Counted from the first letter of the stretch, positions 43,030 to 52,367 are shown. The stretch is 64,000 nucleotides of DNA from an uncultured Desulfobacterales bacterium (GCA_938048455.1 CALIUY010000019.1:53679-117678); one strand, 5' to 3'. A program made the numbers and translations. The notes: a model not told the origin generated them from the letters alone.

Positions 43030-43054
43030 CTCCACTTTCAACCACTTTGCTCCA
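43030..43054 (-). promoter_or_regulatory. MraZ box: three TGG repeats at 10-bp spacing
   Basis: Read on the minus strand: TGGAG (43050-43054), TGGTT (43040-43044), TGGAG (43030-43034), with CAAAG and GAAAG between. MraZ binds TGGGN- or AAAGTGG-like direct repeats with 5-bp spacers ahead of mraZ. The array begins at the -10 box and ends 14 bases before the mraZ start, suited to repression. Confidence 0.8.
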
Positions 43055-43082
43055 TTAAACGCGAATTCGTGGTGGGAGTCAA
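43054..43082 (-). promoter_or_regulatory. Sigma-70 promoter of the dcw cluster
   Basis: On the minus strand TTGACT (43077-43082) and TTTAAT (43054-43059) are separated by exactly 17 bases. It lies about 40 bases upstream of mraZ and its -10 abuts the MraZ repeats. Likely the main promoter of the 14-gene division cluster. Confidence 0.75.
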
Positions 43083-43423
43083 GGGAAAAAAAGATTTTTT
43101 CGTAATTTTGAATTCTTAATGGGGAAATGGGGGTACGGGGAATGCCACTGCCGACGTCGGCCATGAGGCCAGCGGCGAGCGTCAGTCTCGAACCGTCAAG
43201 GAAATGGCATCCGGACGCCGAACGAACTCCAGGCTGAGAGCGCTTCCCGTCTTTTCGGTGCGTGTTTTCTGAACTACGTGAAAATGTCGTTTTATCAGGC
43301 GGTTGATATCTTTCCGAGCCGCAGCGCGGCGGCCTTTGCGGGTGCCTTTCCGCCCCAAGGCGGCACATGTGCGGCATATGTATTGCAGAAAACCGTCGCC
43401 GGCTTCTTTCTAAAACAAATTCG
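43083..43423. other. Gene-free stretch between dcw promoter and glycan locus
   Basis: About 340 bases. The first 50 are AT-rich (upstream of the dcw promoter). A GC-rich patch at 43141-43250 starts with ATGCCA (43142-43147) and is bounded by TGGCAT (43205-43210), with a perfect CCGACGTCGG palindrome at 43151-43160; it looks like a small repeat element but only one copy is visible here. No convincing promoter for the flippase gene was found. Confidence 0.45.
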
Positions 43424-45037
43424 ATGTCGTTACAAGCAGTTGATCCAAGGCCAATCCTGGAATCGACGGGGCGGAGCCGTATCGAGGCGTTCTCTTCAGC
43501 ATCTTGGCGCGAAAAGATTTTGCGCAACAGCCTGTGGAACGCGGCCGGAAAATTTTTCTGCATCCCGCTTCACCTTCTTCTCATCCCTTTCGTGGTCGCC
43601 TCCCTGGGCCCCGAACGCTATGGGCTGTGGGTCGCACTGTTCGCCCTGGTGGATTATTTCGTTTTGTTTGACTTGGGGGTCGGTGCGGCGACGATCAAGC
43701 TCGCCGCCGAGTTCGGAGCCGATTCCGAGTCCGACCGCTTGGCGCGCCTGGCGGCGAGCGCCCTGCTGCTTAGCTTCGTTTTTGTACCCCCGCTTGGGGT
43801 GGTGTTTGCCTACGCCCAGGAAATCCTCGGTTTTCTTCGCCTCACCTCGACCCGCCCGACGGAAGCGGTAGCGGTTTTCCGCTGGATTCTCGTTCTCTTC
43901 GCCCTGACCCAAGCGCAAAGCGTTTTTCGCAACCTGCTGTTCGGCCTGCAGCAGATCCACCTCAGCAACCTGTGCGAAATCCTCTATTTTCTCTGCTACG
44001 CTCTGGTGACGGTCCTCATTTTGCGAAGCGACGGCGGGTTGGTGCAGCTGGCGATCGGCGTTCTCGCCCTGCGGGTGCTTTTGGGAGCGGCCGAAGCTCT
44101 GCTCGTTCTGCATTCGAAACCGGGTTTGCTTCGCTCTTCCTGGCGTCCCGACCGGCACATCGCGGCTAGGCTTCTGGGCTACGGCGGCCGGCTTCAGCTG
44201 ACTGCGGTCGCCGGCCTGTTGAATTTTCAGTACGACAAGCTCTTGATCGGCTATTTTCTCCGCACCGAGTTCGTGGCTTTTTACGAGCTGGGAAGCAAGC
44301 TGGCCGGTCTCGTCCGCCTGGTGCCCGCCGCTTTGCTCGGGCCGATGATCCCGGCGGCGAGCGAGCTTGCGGTCTTGAAAGACGAAAGCCGACTTCGCGA
44401 ACTCTATCAAGAGGCGACCCGTTACCTGATTCTCGCCGCCGCACCGGCCGCCGCGTTTCTTCTGTTTCATGCCGACGCCCTGTGCGCGCTCTGGCTGGGT
44501 GCGCAAGCGGATCCGGGGGCGGCTCTTGCTTTGCGGTGGCTTGCGGTCGCCTATTTCTTCAACATCGCCACCGGCGCGGCAAACGCGATCGGCCGCGGCG
44601 CCGGCTGGCTCCGACCCGAAATGGAGGCCACGGCGACGATCAGTCTGATCAACGTCTTTTCGAGCCTCCTCTTCCTTCTCCTCTGGGGCTATCCGGGGGT
44701 CTTGGCCGGGACCGCGCTGGCCATGGTCGCCGGCAACCTGTTCTACCTGCAACGATTCGGCCGCCTCCTCGGCGAACCGTGGGGAGGGATCCTCATCAAG
44801 AGGCTCGCAGGGCCGGCGGCTTGCGCGCTGGCAGGAGGAGCCGCTTCCCGCCTGCTTTTCCTCTCCCTGGGCCCCGAAACCTCTTTTCCCGGCCGGATGG
44901 AGGTCCTCTTGCCGCTTGCCGCGTCTCTGGTTTGCTTCGTCTGCATTTTTCTTCCCGGAGCCTGGCTGTTGCGCTGCTTTTCGTCGCCCGATCTGCTTCG
45001 CGCCAGGAAAGCCCTGACGTTGATGAGGCGCTGGTGA
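43424..45037 (+). CDS. Polysaccharide flippase (Wzx/PST-like, MOP superfamily)
   Basis: Inner-membrane protein of 537 residues with about 12-14 hydrophobic segments, predicted to flip undecaprenyl-linked oligosaccharides to the periplasm. The N-terminal NAAGKFFCIPLHLLLIPFVV and GPERYGLWVALFALVDYFVL segments resemble the Wzx/oligosaccharide flippase pattern, where an N-terminal L-G-x-x-x-Y-G-L/W-W motif is typical. It begins the glycan locus. The start is uncertain: ATG 43424 has no clear ribosome-binding site, and the frame is open to 43367. The stop overlaps the following GTG start (GTGA). Confidence 0.85.
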   Translation: MSLQAVDPRPILESTGRSRIEAFSSASWREKILRNSLWNAAGKFFCIPLHLLLIPFVVASLGPERYGLWVALFALVDYFVLFDLGVGAATIKLAAEFGADSESDRLARLAASALLLSFVFVPPLGVVFAYAQEILGFLRLTSTRPTEAVAVFRWILVLFALTQAQSVFRNLLFGLQQIHLSNLCEILYFLCYALVTVLILRSDGGLVQLAIGVLALRVLLGAAEALLVLHSKPGLLRSSWRPDRHIAARLLGYGGRLQLTAVAGLLNFQYDKLLIGYFLRTEFVAFYELGSKLAGLVRLVPAALLGPMIPAASELAVLKDESRLRELYQEATRYLILAAAPAAAFLLFHADALCALWLGAQADPGAALALRWLAVAYFFNIATGAANAIGRGAGWLRPEMEATATISLINVFSSLLFLLLWGYPGVLAGTALAMVAGNLFYLQRFGRLLGEPWGGILIKRLAGPAACALAGGAASRLLFLSLGPETSFPGRMEVLLPLAASLVCFVCIFLPGAWLLRCFSSPDLLRARKALTLMRRW

Positions 45038-46110
45038 CTTCTGCGGGAAAAGCAAACGACCCGTCTCCCTCCTGTCCCCTTTGCAACTCGAGGAAACTCA
45101 AGGTCCGGATCCGAACCCCCCGCTCCACTTCCGAGCCGGGGCGGAGCTGGCAGGTTCTCGAGTGCCTCCGCTGCTCTTTCCGCTTTACGCACCCCCGGCC
45201 TTCCCCCGAGGAAGTCGCTTCGCTTTACCCCCCCAGCTACGGGCCCTATCAGCGGGGGGATCTGACGGGTGCCGGGATCTTCAACCCCGGCCTCTCCGCT
45301 TTCGACCGCTTCAAGAACCGGCTGAAGTGGTCCGTGCTCACCCAGGAGTACGGATACCCCGGGATTTCTCTTCCGGCCTCCTCCACGGCCTTCGATTCCC
45401 GGGCCGAAACGATCGGCCGCTGGCTTGCTCCGATTTTCCGCCCCTACATCCGCCACCTTTACCCCCGTCTTCCCTACGGCCGCGGCGGTGGAAAGGCCCT
45501 CGATGTGGGTTGCGGCAACGGGGTCTACCTCTTGCTGTTAAAGGGGCTGGGATGGGAGGTCGCCGGGTTCGACCGGGAGAACCACACCGTGCCGGAGGTC
45601 GAAGCGGCGGGGATCCCGGTGCATACCGGGTCGCTCGAGGAGTTGGCTTCACGCCGGCACGGCAGCTTCGAGCTGATCACGATGTGGCATGTCCTCGAAC
45701 ACCTCGAAAATCCCCGCGCCACCCTGGGATGGATCCGGCGCCTGCTTGCGCCCGAGGGGCTTTTGATGCTGGAAGTTCCGAACTGCCGCAGCCTGGCCGC
45801 AAAAATTTTCGGACGTCACTGGATCGGCTACGACCTGCCCCGCCACCTTTCCCATTTTTCGGTGACAACGGCCCGCCGGATCCTTGACGAGGCCGGTTTC
45901 ACGGTCGTCCGGCAGGCCTGCTCGTGGAAACAGCACCTGGCCGCGAACATCGCCGGCATGCTGCAGCAGCCTCGCGGAACGCGGGCAACCGGCCGCCGGC
46001 TGCCGCATGCCGTTGCATGCCGGGCGTTCAACGCCGTCGGCCACCTTTTGGCGCTGGCCGGGGCGGGAGAGTCCATTCACCTCACGGCCCGCAAGAAGAA
46101 GCCGCAGTGA
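45034..46110 (+). CDS. SAM-dependent methyltransferase with N-terminal zinc ribbon
   Basis: 358 residues. The N-terminal CPLCNS...CLRC pattern (about residues 14-50) forms a zinc ribbon; a class I methyltransferase domain follows with motif I ALDVGCGNGVYLLLL and the MWHVLEHLENP motif IV, then LLMLEVPNCRSLAAKIFG. This architecture (Methyltransf_11/23) is common in surface-polysaccharide loci for O- or C-methylation of sugars. The start is GTG 45034 with GAGG seven bases upstream, overlapping the flippase stop. Confidence 0.85.
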   Translation: MTSAGKANDPSPSCPLCNSRKLKVRIRTPRSTSEPGRSWQVLECLRCSFRFTHPRPSPEEVASLYPPSYGPYQRGDLTGAGIFNPGLSAFDRFKNRLKWSVLTQEYGYPGISLPASSTAFDSRAETIGRWLAPIFRPYIRHLYPRLPYGRGGGKALDVGCGNGVYLLLLKGLGWEVAGFDRENHTVPEVEAAGIPVHTGSLEELASRRHGSFELITMWHVLEHLENPRATLGWIRRLLAPEGLLMLEVPNCRSLAAKIFGRHWIGYDLPRHLSHFSVTTARRILDEAGFTVVRQACSWKQHLAANIAGMLQQPRGTRATGRRLPHAVACRAFNAVGHLLALAGAGESIHLTARKKKPQ

Positions 46111-46132
46111 ACGGTTTGCCGCGCGTGCTCTT

Positions 46133-47080
46133 ATGACCCTCCGTCCCGATGTTTCCGTGATCCTGCCCTTCCACAACGGCTCGGCCTGGCTTCCGCGGGC
46201 GATCGAAAGCGTGCGTTCTCAGGAAGGGGTTTGCTGGGAGCTCCTGGTCGTGGATGACGGCTCAGAGGAAACCCCCCTGCCGATCATCGGGGCGCTGCAG
46301 GATCGCCGCGTCCGCTGCCTGCGCTTCCCGCATGCCGGCAAAGGCGCCGCCCTGAACCGCGGGCTGCGACACGCCGCGGCGCCCGCCGTCTGCTTTCTGG
46401 ACCAGGACGACGTCATGTTGCCCGGGAGGCTTTCGCTGCAGATGGAGGCCCTCGAAAGGGAACCGGATCTGGACGGCGTTTACTCCGATTACGAACGCCG
46501 CCGGCAAGACGGCCGGCCGATCGACCGTTTCATCAGCCGTCAGGTGACGGCCGAGGAGGCGCTGCATTTGACCTCCCTGGGCCGCAGCCCCGTCACCATG
46601 CAGAATCTCCTCCTCCGCAAGCGGTGCATCGAGGCGCTGGGGGGGTTCACTCCGGCTCCGGGGCTCAACGGCCTGGATGACGTCGAGTTCTTCGTGCGCC
46701 TTTTCCTCTCGCGGGCCCGGTTGCGCTACGTGCCGGGGACAGTGCAGGCTTGGATCCTTCACGAAAGAAACTTTTCGCGGTCCGCGGCGTTCCACGAGGC
46801 GCGGCTGCACTGGCTGCGGCGGTTGCGGGATCTCGCCGCACGGCATCCCGAGTTGCAGCGCGAAATCGAAAACTTCGAGTTTCATGCCCGCACCATGCGC
46901 GGCATTTTCTTTCTGGAGCGGCGTCGGCCTCGTGAAGCCTTCTGGGAATTTCTTCGGGCCGCCCGGGCCCGTCCCCTGCGGTTGAACAACACCTATCTCC
47001 TGCTCAAGGCTCTTGCGGAGGCCCTGCTGCCGAGTCGGCCGAGAGCATCGAGCCCCCCGACAGCGAACCCCGTGCCCTGA
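46133..47080 (+). CDS. Family 2 glycosyltransferase
   Basis: 315-residue GT-A-fold sugar transferase, likely cytoplasmic. VSVILPFHNGSAWLPRAIESVRSQ at the N-terminus, ELLVVDDGS, and the metal-binding DQDD in CFLDQDDVML are typical GT2 motifs; LNGLDDVEFFVRLF provides the ED-type acceptor motif. No membrane segments. The start at 46133 lacks a visible ribosome-binding site. Donor and acceptor cannot be inferred. Confidence 0.88.
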   Translation: MTLRPDVSVILPFHNGSAWLPRAIESVRSQEGVCWELLVVDDGSEETPLPIIGALQDRRVRCLRFPHAGKGAALNRGLRHAAAPAVCFLDQDDVMLPGRLSLQMEALEREPDLDGVYSDYERRRQDGRPIDRFISRQVTAEEALHLTSLGRSPVTMQNLLLRKRCIEALGGFTPAPGLNGLDDVEFFVRLFLSRARLRYVPGTVQAWILHERNFSRSAAFHEARLHWLRRLRDLAARHPELQREIENFEFHARTMRGIFFLERRRPREAFWEFLRAARARPLRLNNTYLLLKALAEALLPSRPRASSPPTANPVP

Positions 47081-47088
47081 GCCGCATC

Positions 47089-48180
47089 GTGCGCCTTCTG
47101 GTCAGCGGTCATCACAATCCCCACTTCGTCACGATCACCGAGTACATCGAACGTGCCGTCCGGTCTCTCGGTCATCGCCTGGTCGTCTTCGAAGACCGGC
47201 GCCACCTGATTCCCGGCCGACTGCGGCGGCGCTGGGCCCTTCTCCAGCGGATCAGCGTCGCGGCGATCAACCGGGCGCTGGTCCGGCTCGTGGAACGCAG
47301 CCGCCCGGATCTGGTGCTGGTGACCGGAGGGCATCGGATCACCCGACACACCCTTGAAGCCCTATCCCGCCGGGGGATCCCCGCCGTGTTGTGGACCACC
47401 GACCCGCCCCGGCCGAGCGCCGGGTTGCCGCAGACGGCTCGTTTCTATCACGCCGTGTTCTGCCAGGGATCCGAAGCCGTGCAGTTGCTCCGGGCGCAAG
47501 GCATCGCCGATCTCCACTGGCTGCCCATGGCCTGCGATCCGGAGATTCACCGCCCCGCGGTGTTGGACGAAGAAACCCGACGGGGCCTCGGCACGCCGGT
47601 GGCCTTCGTGGGCTCCTTCTACCCCCGCCGGGCCGAGCTCTTGCGCCGGGTGGCCCACTGCGGGTTGTCCATCTGGGGACCCGGCTGGGACCGCCTCGCC
47701 CCCGGCGATCCTCTTCGCTGCTGCGTTCGCGGGGCGGGGATCGGCCCTGCGCACTGGGTTCGGATCTACGCCGCGGCGGAAGTGGTCCTTTCGATTCATT
47801 ACCGCAGCGAGGATGAGCGGATTCCGGTCTACCAGGCGAGTCCCCGCGTTTTCGAGGCGCTGGCCTGCGGCGCGTTCTTGCTGACCGATCGCCAGCCCGA
47901 CGTCCTGGCCCTGTTCCGGGAGGGCGTGCATCTGGCCGCTTTTTCCGACGGCCACGATCTGGAACGGCGAATCCTCCACTACCTGGATCATCCCGCGGAA
48001 CGGCGTCGGATCGCCGCCGCCGGCCGAGGCGAGGTTTTGCGTCACCACACCTACGCCCACCGTATCGAACAAATGCTGGCGCGGTTGAACTTCCCAGAAA
48101 GCGGAAACAGCGAGGGCTGCGGCGCAAAGCCGGCCTCGTTCTGCCGCGGCGACGGTCTCCGCGCTCGGAGCTTGTCGTGA
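47089..48180 (+). CDS. CgeB-like glycosyltransferase family protein
   Basis: 363 residues. The N-terminal half contains a GT-B-like domain (LLVSGHHNPHFVTITEYI, RPDLVLVTGG, IPAVLWTTDPPRP); the C-terminal part resembles the CgeB/GT1_2 domain (VAFVGSFYPRRAELLRRVA, YQASPRVFEALACGAFLLTD, YLDHPAERRRIAAAGRGEVL, HTYAHRIEQML). Such proteins appear in surface-glycan and spore-coat loci. The start is GTG 47089, eight bases after the previous stop; no good ribosome-binding site. Its stop overlaps the next start in a GTGA. Confidence 0.8.
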   Translation: MRLLVSGHHNPHFVTITEYIERAVRSLGHRLVVFEDRRHLIPGRLRRRWALLQRISVAAINRALVRLVERSRPDLVLVTGGHRITRHTLEALSRRGIPAVLWTTDPPRPSAGLPQTARFYHAVFCQGSEAVQLLRAQGIADLHWLPMACDPEIHRPAVLDEETRRGLGTPVAFVGSFYPRRAELLRRVAHCGLSIWGPGWDRLAPGDPLRCCVRGAGIGPAHWVRIYAAAEVVLSIHYRSEDERIPVYQASPRVFEALACGAFLLTDRQPDVLALFREGVHLAAFSDGHDLERRILHYLDHPAERRRIAAAGRGEVLRHHTYAHRIEQMLARLNFPESGNSEGCGAKPASFCRGDGLRARSLS

Positions 48181-49271
48181 AACGCCCCGCAAAGGTGGTT
48201 CACCTGACCGAGGACATGGGCCTCGGAGGTCAGGAGAGGGTCATCGCCATTTTGGCCGAAGGGCTCGATCGCCGGAAATTCGAAGTCGAAGTCTGGTGCC
48301 TGGCGCGGGGCGGGCGGCTTGCCGAATCCCTGAAACGATCCGGCCTTCGCGTCCGGATCCTCGGGCTGGCGAACTATCACGATCCCGTCCAAGTGCTGCG
48401 CCTCTGCCGGCATTTGCGCCGGGCGGGTGCGGACATCGTGCACGCCCACGGAAGTTTTGCGGGAACGTTCGGACGTCTCTCTTCGCTTTTCGCCGGCAAA
48501 CGAAACGTCCTGTTCCATGTCCACACGACCGAACTGGGACTGCCGCTCCTCCACCTCGGCTTGCAGCGGATGCTCGCTCCCTTCACCCGGGCCGTGGTTT
48601 GCGTTTCGCGGGCGGTGCTCGCCTTTGTGACCGGTGTGCTCGGATTTCCCACCGATCGATGCCGGGTGGTCTATAACGGCGTGCCGGAAGCGACGGGCGG
48701 CCCTTGCGGTTCCTCGCAACGGGCGACCCCGGCCGAAGGCCTGCTTGCCGTTTCCATCGGCTCTTTGGTCGAAAACAAAGGACATCGCGTTCTGATCGAG
48801 GCATTCCGGCGGGCGGCGGAACAGAGGTCGGATCTGCGGCTGTGGATCGCCGGCGACGGGCCGTTGCGCGGGGACTTGGAGCGCCAAGTGCGGGATCTCC
48901 GTTTGTCGGACCGCATCCGGTTTGCGGGTTGTCTGTCCGATGTTCACCCGGTGCTCGCCCAGGCGGCCATGGCGATCCAGCCGAGCCTTCACCGGGAGGC
49001 TCTCGGCCTGGCGCTGATCGAGGCCGCCCAGCATGGGGTGCCCGCCATCGCCAGTCGGTTGGGCGGCATTCCCGAGGTGGTCGGCGACCACCGCACCGGA
49101 CTGCTGGTTCCGCCGGGAGATCCCGCAGCGCTGGCCGGAGCCATCCTCCGACTCGCGGCGGACCCGTCCCTTCGGGCGCGCCTGGGAAAAGCCGCCCGGG
49201 GTGAATACGAACGGCGCTTTCGGGCGGAGCGCATGATCGCCGAAATCGAGGCGTTGTATGCCGCTTTCTGA
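48177..49271 (+). CDS. Family 4 glycosyltransferase
   Basis: 364-residue retaining GT-B transferase. N-terminal acceptor domain with LTEDMGLGGQERVIAIL; C-terminal nucleotide-sugar domain with VSIGSLVENKGHRVLIEAF and the E-x7-E motif in REALGLALIEAAQHGVPAIASRLGGIPEVV. It starts with GTG 48177 overlapping the preceding stop and its end overlaps the next gene by 14 bases. Sugar specificity unknown. Confidence 0.9.
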   Translation: MKRPAKVVHLTEDMGLGGQERVIAILAEGLDRRKFEVEVWCLARGGRLAESLKRSGLRVRILGLANYHDPVQVLRLCRHLRRAGADIVHAHGSFAGTFGRLSSLFAGKRNVLFHVHTTELGLPLLHLGLQRMLAPFTRAVVCVSRAVLAFVTGVLGFPTDRCRVVYNGVPEATGGPCGSSQRATPAEGLLAVSIGSLVENKGHRVLIEAFRRAAEQRSDLRLWIAGDGPLRGDLERQVRDLRLSDRIRFAGCLSDVHPVLAQAAMAIQPSLHREALGLALIEAAQHGVPAIASRLGGIPEVVGDHRTGLLVPPGDPAALAGAILRLAADPSLRARLGKAARGEYERRFRAERMIAEIEALYAAF

Positions 49272-50400
49272 CGGCAGGCGATCCCGGGAACCGGATCGCA
49301 TCCGCGTCCTTTTCTGTTCCAGTTTCGCCGAGCGGGGGCGGGGAGGTCAGGAAAGCCTGTTTCACCTCGCCTGCGGCCTGGATTCCCGGCGTTTTCACGC
49401 GCGGGTGCTGGTGCCGGCCGAGGGGAGCCTGGCGCAAAGCCTTCGCCGGCAGGGGGTGGCCGTCCATGCGCTGGATCTGCCGCGGGTCGCTTGGAGGTCC
49501 GGCCCGGAGATCGCAGCGGCTTTGCGCCGATTGCTCCAGCTGGTGGACCGTTGGGCGGTCGATCTTCTGCATACCGACGGGCCGCGGAACACCTTCTACG
49601 CCGCGTTGGCCGGAAAACTCCGCCGCAAGCCCGTCGTCTGGCATGTCCGGGCCTCGACGTCGGATCCGTACGACCCCCTGTTGAGCCGGCTTTCTTCGCG
49701 GATGCTGCTCGTGGCCGATGCGTTGCGATCCCGTTTCCCTTCCCCGGCGGCGCGGCGCAAGATCCGCGTCATTCCCAACGGCGTCGACTTGAATCGTTTT
49801 CGCCCGGCGGAAGAGCGATCGGCGGAGGAGTCCCGGAGCGGCAAAGAAAATCTCCTGATCGGCACCGTGGGCCGGGTCGAACAAGAGAAAGGAACCCTCG
49901 TGCTGCTCGAGGCCTTTCGTCATCTGCACGCGACCGGAACGAAGCTTCGCCTGCGGGTGGCGGGGGCAAGCCCCGATCCGGCTTATGCCCGGCGTTGTCG
50001 GGATTTTTGCCTTGAGGCGGGAATCGGCGATCGGGTCGAATTTCTGGGGCACGTTCACCCCGCCGAAAATTTTTTGCGAACGCTCGATGTCTTTGTGCTC
50101 CCCTCGGTCGCCGCGGAAGCCTTTTCGCGCGCCGTGCTCGAGGCCATGGCCTGCGGCAAACCGGTCGTGGCGACGGCGGTCGGGGGCGTCTCCGAGGCGG
50201 TCGAAGAGGGGCGAACGGGGTTCCTGGTCCCCCCCGGGGAGCCGGCCGCCCTGGCGGACCGATTGCGGCGGCTGACCCAAAACGTCGAACTGCGGCGGCG
50301 GATGGGAAGGCTCGGGCGTCAACGGGTGGAGCGGTGTTTCGGGCTGGATCGGAACACGGCGCTGACGCAGCGGGTCTACGAAGAGCTCCTGAGAGGATGA
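49258..50400 (+). CDS. Family 4 glycosyltransferase
   Basis: 380 residues, GT-B fold. FAERGRGGQESLFHLACGL in the N-terminal domain; RVIPNGVDLNRF-type motif (IRVIPNGVDLNRFRP), GTVGRVEQEKGTLVLLEAF, and E-x7-E in AEAFSRAVLEAMACGKPVVATAVGG. It resembles the preceding GT4 in order of motifs and may be an old duplicate. ATG 49258 lies within the end of that gene, and the stop overlaps the next start as ATGA. Confidence 0.9.
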   Translation: MPLSDGRRSREPDRIRVLFCSSFAERGRGGQESLFHLACGLDSRRFHARVLVPAEGSLAQSLRRQGVAVHALDLPRVAWRSGPEIAAALRRLLQLVDRWAVDLLHTDGPRNTFYAALAGKLRRKPVVWHVRASTSDPYDPLLSRLSSRMLLVADALRSRFPSPAARRKIRVIPNGVDLNRFRPAEERSAEESRSGKENLLIGTVGRVEQEKGTLVLLEAFRHLHATGTKLRLRVAGASPDPAYARRCRDFCLEAGIGDRVEFLGHVHPAENFLRTLDVFVLPSVAAEAFSRAVLEAMACGKPVVATAVGGVSEAVEEGRTGFLVPPGEPAALADRLRRLTQNVELRRRMGRLGRQRVERCFGLDRNTALTQRVYEELLRG

Positions 50401-51221
50401 TCCCCCCCAACCGCTGCCCGCTCTGCTGCGGGGAATCCCTCCGCGTGCTGGAAGAAGACGCGTCGCCTTACCGGGTCCTGCGCTGCCGGGGATGCGGGCT
50501 GGTGTATGTCGATCCGCCGCCCCGCGGCGAGGCGCTGCGCCGCCGCTACGGCTCCGAGTATTACGCCGCATGGGTTACCCGGCAGAAGACGGGTCGAAAA
50601 CGGCTGTGGGCCGAGCGCCTGCGGATCGTCGAAAGCCTTGTTCCGTCGGGCCGTCTGCTGGACGTCGGCTGTGGCGAGGGGTCGTTTCTGGTACAGGCGC
50701 AACGGCACGGCTGGGAGGTGGCCGGTACGGAGATTTCCGCCTGGGCGGCCGAACATGCGGAAAGACGCCTGCGGCGGCCCGTCTTCTGCGGCGAACTGCA
50801 GCATGCCGGATATCCGCCTCGGCATTTCGATGTGGTGACCCTCTGGCATGTCCTCGAGCATGTGGCGGCGCCCCTTCCGCTTTTGGAGGAGATCCGAAGG
50901 ATTCTGAAGCCGAGCGGCCGCCTGGTCGTGGCGGTGCCCAATGTAAACGACCGCGTCATGCAGGTCGCCTATCGCCTCGTCAAGCGCCGCCGGCCGCGCC
51001 TTTTTTCCCTCCAGGACCGGGAATGGCATCTCTTTCATTTTTCGGTTTCCAGCCTCACGCGTCTTCTGGTTCTTTCCGGTTTTGCCGTCGTCGGATTCGG
51101 ACCGGATCGCGGCGTCGTCGAACGCTCCAAACGGCTGATCAACGAAACGGCGGTGATCTTGTCGCGGATCTTCCGTCGTTCCTGGTACAACGCGATCCTC
51201 ATGGTCGCCCGTCAGGCCTGA
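50397..51221 (+). CDS. SAM-dependent methyltransferase with N-terminal zinc ribbon
   Basis: 274 residues. N-terminal CPLCCGE...CRGCGLVYV (about residues 7-40) forms a zinc ribbon; the class I methyltransferase domain has RLLDVGCGEGSFLVQA and LWHVLEHVAAPLPLL. C-terminal hydrophobic stretches are short, so it is probably cytosolic. It has the same layout as the genes at 45034 and 55498. GAGAGG precedes ATG 50397. Likely methylates a sugar or glycolipid of the locus product. Confidence 0.86.
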   Translation: MIPPNRCPLCCGESLRVLEEDASPYRVLRCRGCGLVYVDPPPRGEALRRRYGSEYYAAWVTRQKTGRKRLWAERLRIVESLVPSGRLLDVGCGEGSFLVQAQRHGWEVAGTEISAWAAEHAERRLRRPVFCGELQHAGYPPRHFDVVTLWHVLEHVAAPLPLLEEIRRILKPSGRLVVAVPNVNDRVMQVAYRLVKRRRPRLFSLQDREWHLFHFSVSSLTRLLVLSGFAVVGFGPDRGVVERSKRLINETAVILSRIFRRSWYNAILMVARQA

Positions 51222-52367
51222 ATGTCCCGGCCCGCGATTGCCGGTTCGCAACAGGGAACCTTTTTCCCGGGGTTTCCGCCGTCGCTCGGCGGTGCAAAGC
51301 AAGCGGCGGCCGATGCTTCTCCTCCCTTCGCGGTTCCGGCCGGCGAACCCCGCACCATCCTTTTCCTGCGCATCGACCGCATCGGCGACATGGTGCTTTC
51401 GCTTCCCGCCCTGCGGGCATTGAAAAGCCGGTTTCCCCGCGCCAAGCTCACGGTTCTGGCAAGTCCGTCCAATCAAGCCCTCCTGCGCCACGACCCTGAC
51501 GTTGACGAGGTTCTGGTGCTGAACAGCGGCCGGCGCCGTCTGTTGCATCTGCCGGCCTTGGTTACCCGGCTTCGCCGCCGCCGCTTCAGCCTCGTCCTGG
51601 ACCCGCTGCCCGCGGAAGATCCGACCGTGTTGCTCTTGAGCCTGCTTTGCGGCGCAGACCGAAGGGTGGGATTCGGCGGAAGTCTCCGTTCCCGACTCTA
51701 CCACACCGTCCTGCCCCCGCCGCCGCCCACCCGGCACTTCCGCGATCTGACCTGTGACCTGATCCGCCTCTTCGGGAACGTCGACGACCCCGGTCTTCCT
51801 CGCTTGGTTCTCGGGAGCGAGGAAAAGGATTTTGCGCGGCGCTGGTTTGCGGAACAAGGACTTGCCGAGTCCGCGGTGATCGGAATCCATCCCGGCGGTT
51901 ACTATCCCTCCCAGCGTTGGCCCCTCGAGCACCATGTCGCCCTGATCCGCTTGTTGAAGGCGGGATCCCCCGGGCAAGTGCTGCTCCTGGGAGGGGAAGC
52001 CGAGGTGCCCCTGATCCAGGAGATCCGGCGGCGATGCGAACTGGATCTGCCGGTATTCATCTCCCGCGACCTGCGACGGGCGGCGGCCCTGATCGCCCGC
52101 TGCCGCATCTTCATCGGCAACAATTCCGGGCCGCTGCACCTCGCGGCCGCCTTGGGTCGGCCCACGGTCTCCTTCCGTGGGCCGACCCGATCCGGCCGCT
52201 GGTCCCCCCTCGGGGGGCCGCACCGCGTGCTGGAACGCCGGGGGCTTTCCTGCCTGGGCTGTGAGAAGGGGATCTGCCCGCGCAAGACGCACGAGTGCCT
52301 GGTCGGCGTCTCCCCGGCGGAGGTCTTCGCCGCGGTGGAGGATCTCCGACGAAAGACTCCCGCATGA
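51222..52367 (+). CDS. Family 9 glycosyltransferase (heptosyltransferase-like)
   Basis: 381 residues. After a 40-residue variable N-terminus, the GT9 pattern begins: ILFLRIDRIGDMVLSLPALRALK, then IGIHPGGYYPSQRWP and NNSGPLHLAAALGRPTVSFRGPT. The C-terminal LSCLGCEKGICPRKTHECL cysteine cluster and VSPAEVFAAVEDL are also typical of the family. Enzymes of this family add ADP-heptose to LPS inner core, so the locus may extend LPS or a related glycolipid. It starts directly after the previous stop. Confidence 0.9.
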   Translation: MSRPAIAGSQQGTFFPGFPPSLGGAKQAAADASPPFAVPAGEPRTILFLRIDRIGDMVLSLPALRALKSRFPRAKLTVLASPSNQALLRHDPDVDEVLVLNSGRRRLLHLPALVTRLRRRRFSLVLDPLPAEDPTVLLLSLLCGADRRVGFGGSLRSRLYHTVLPPPPPTRHFRDLTCDLIRLFGNVDDPGLPRLVLGSEEKDFARRWFAEQGLAESAVIGIHPGGYYPSQRWPLEHHVALIRLLKAGSPGQVLLLGGEAEVPLIQEIRRRCELDLPVFISRDLRRAAALIARCRIFIGNNSGPLHLAAALGRPTVSFRGPTRSGRWSPLGGPHRVLERRGLSCLGCEKGICPRKTHECLVGVSPAEVFAAVEDLRRKTPA

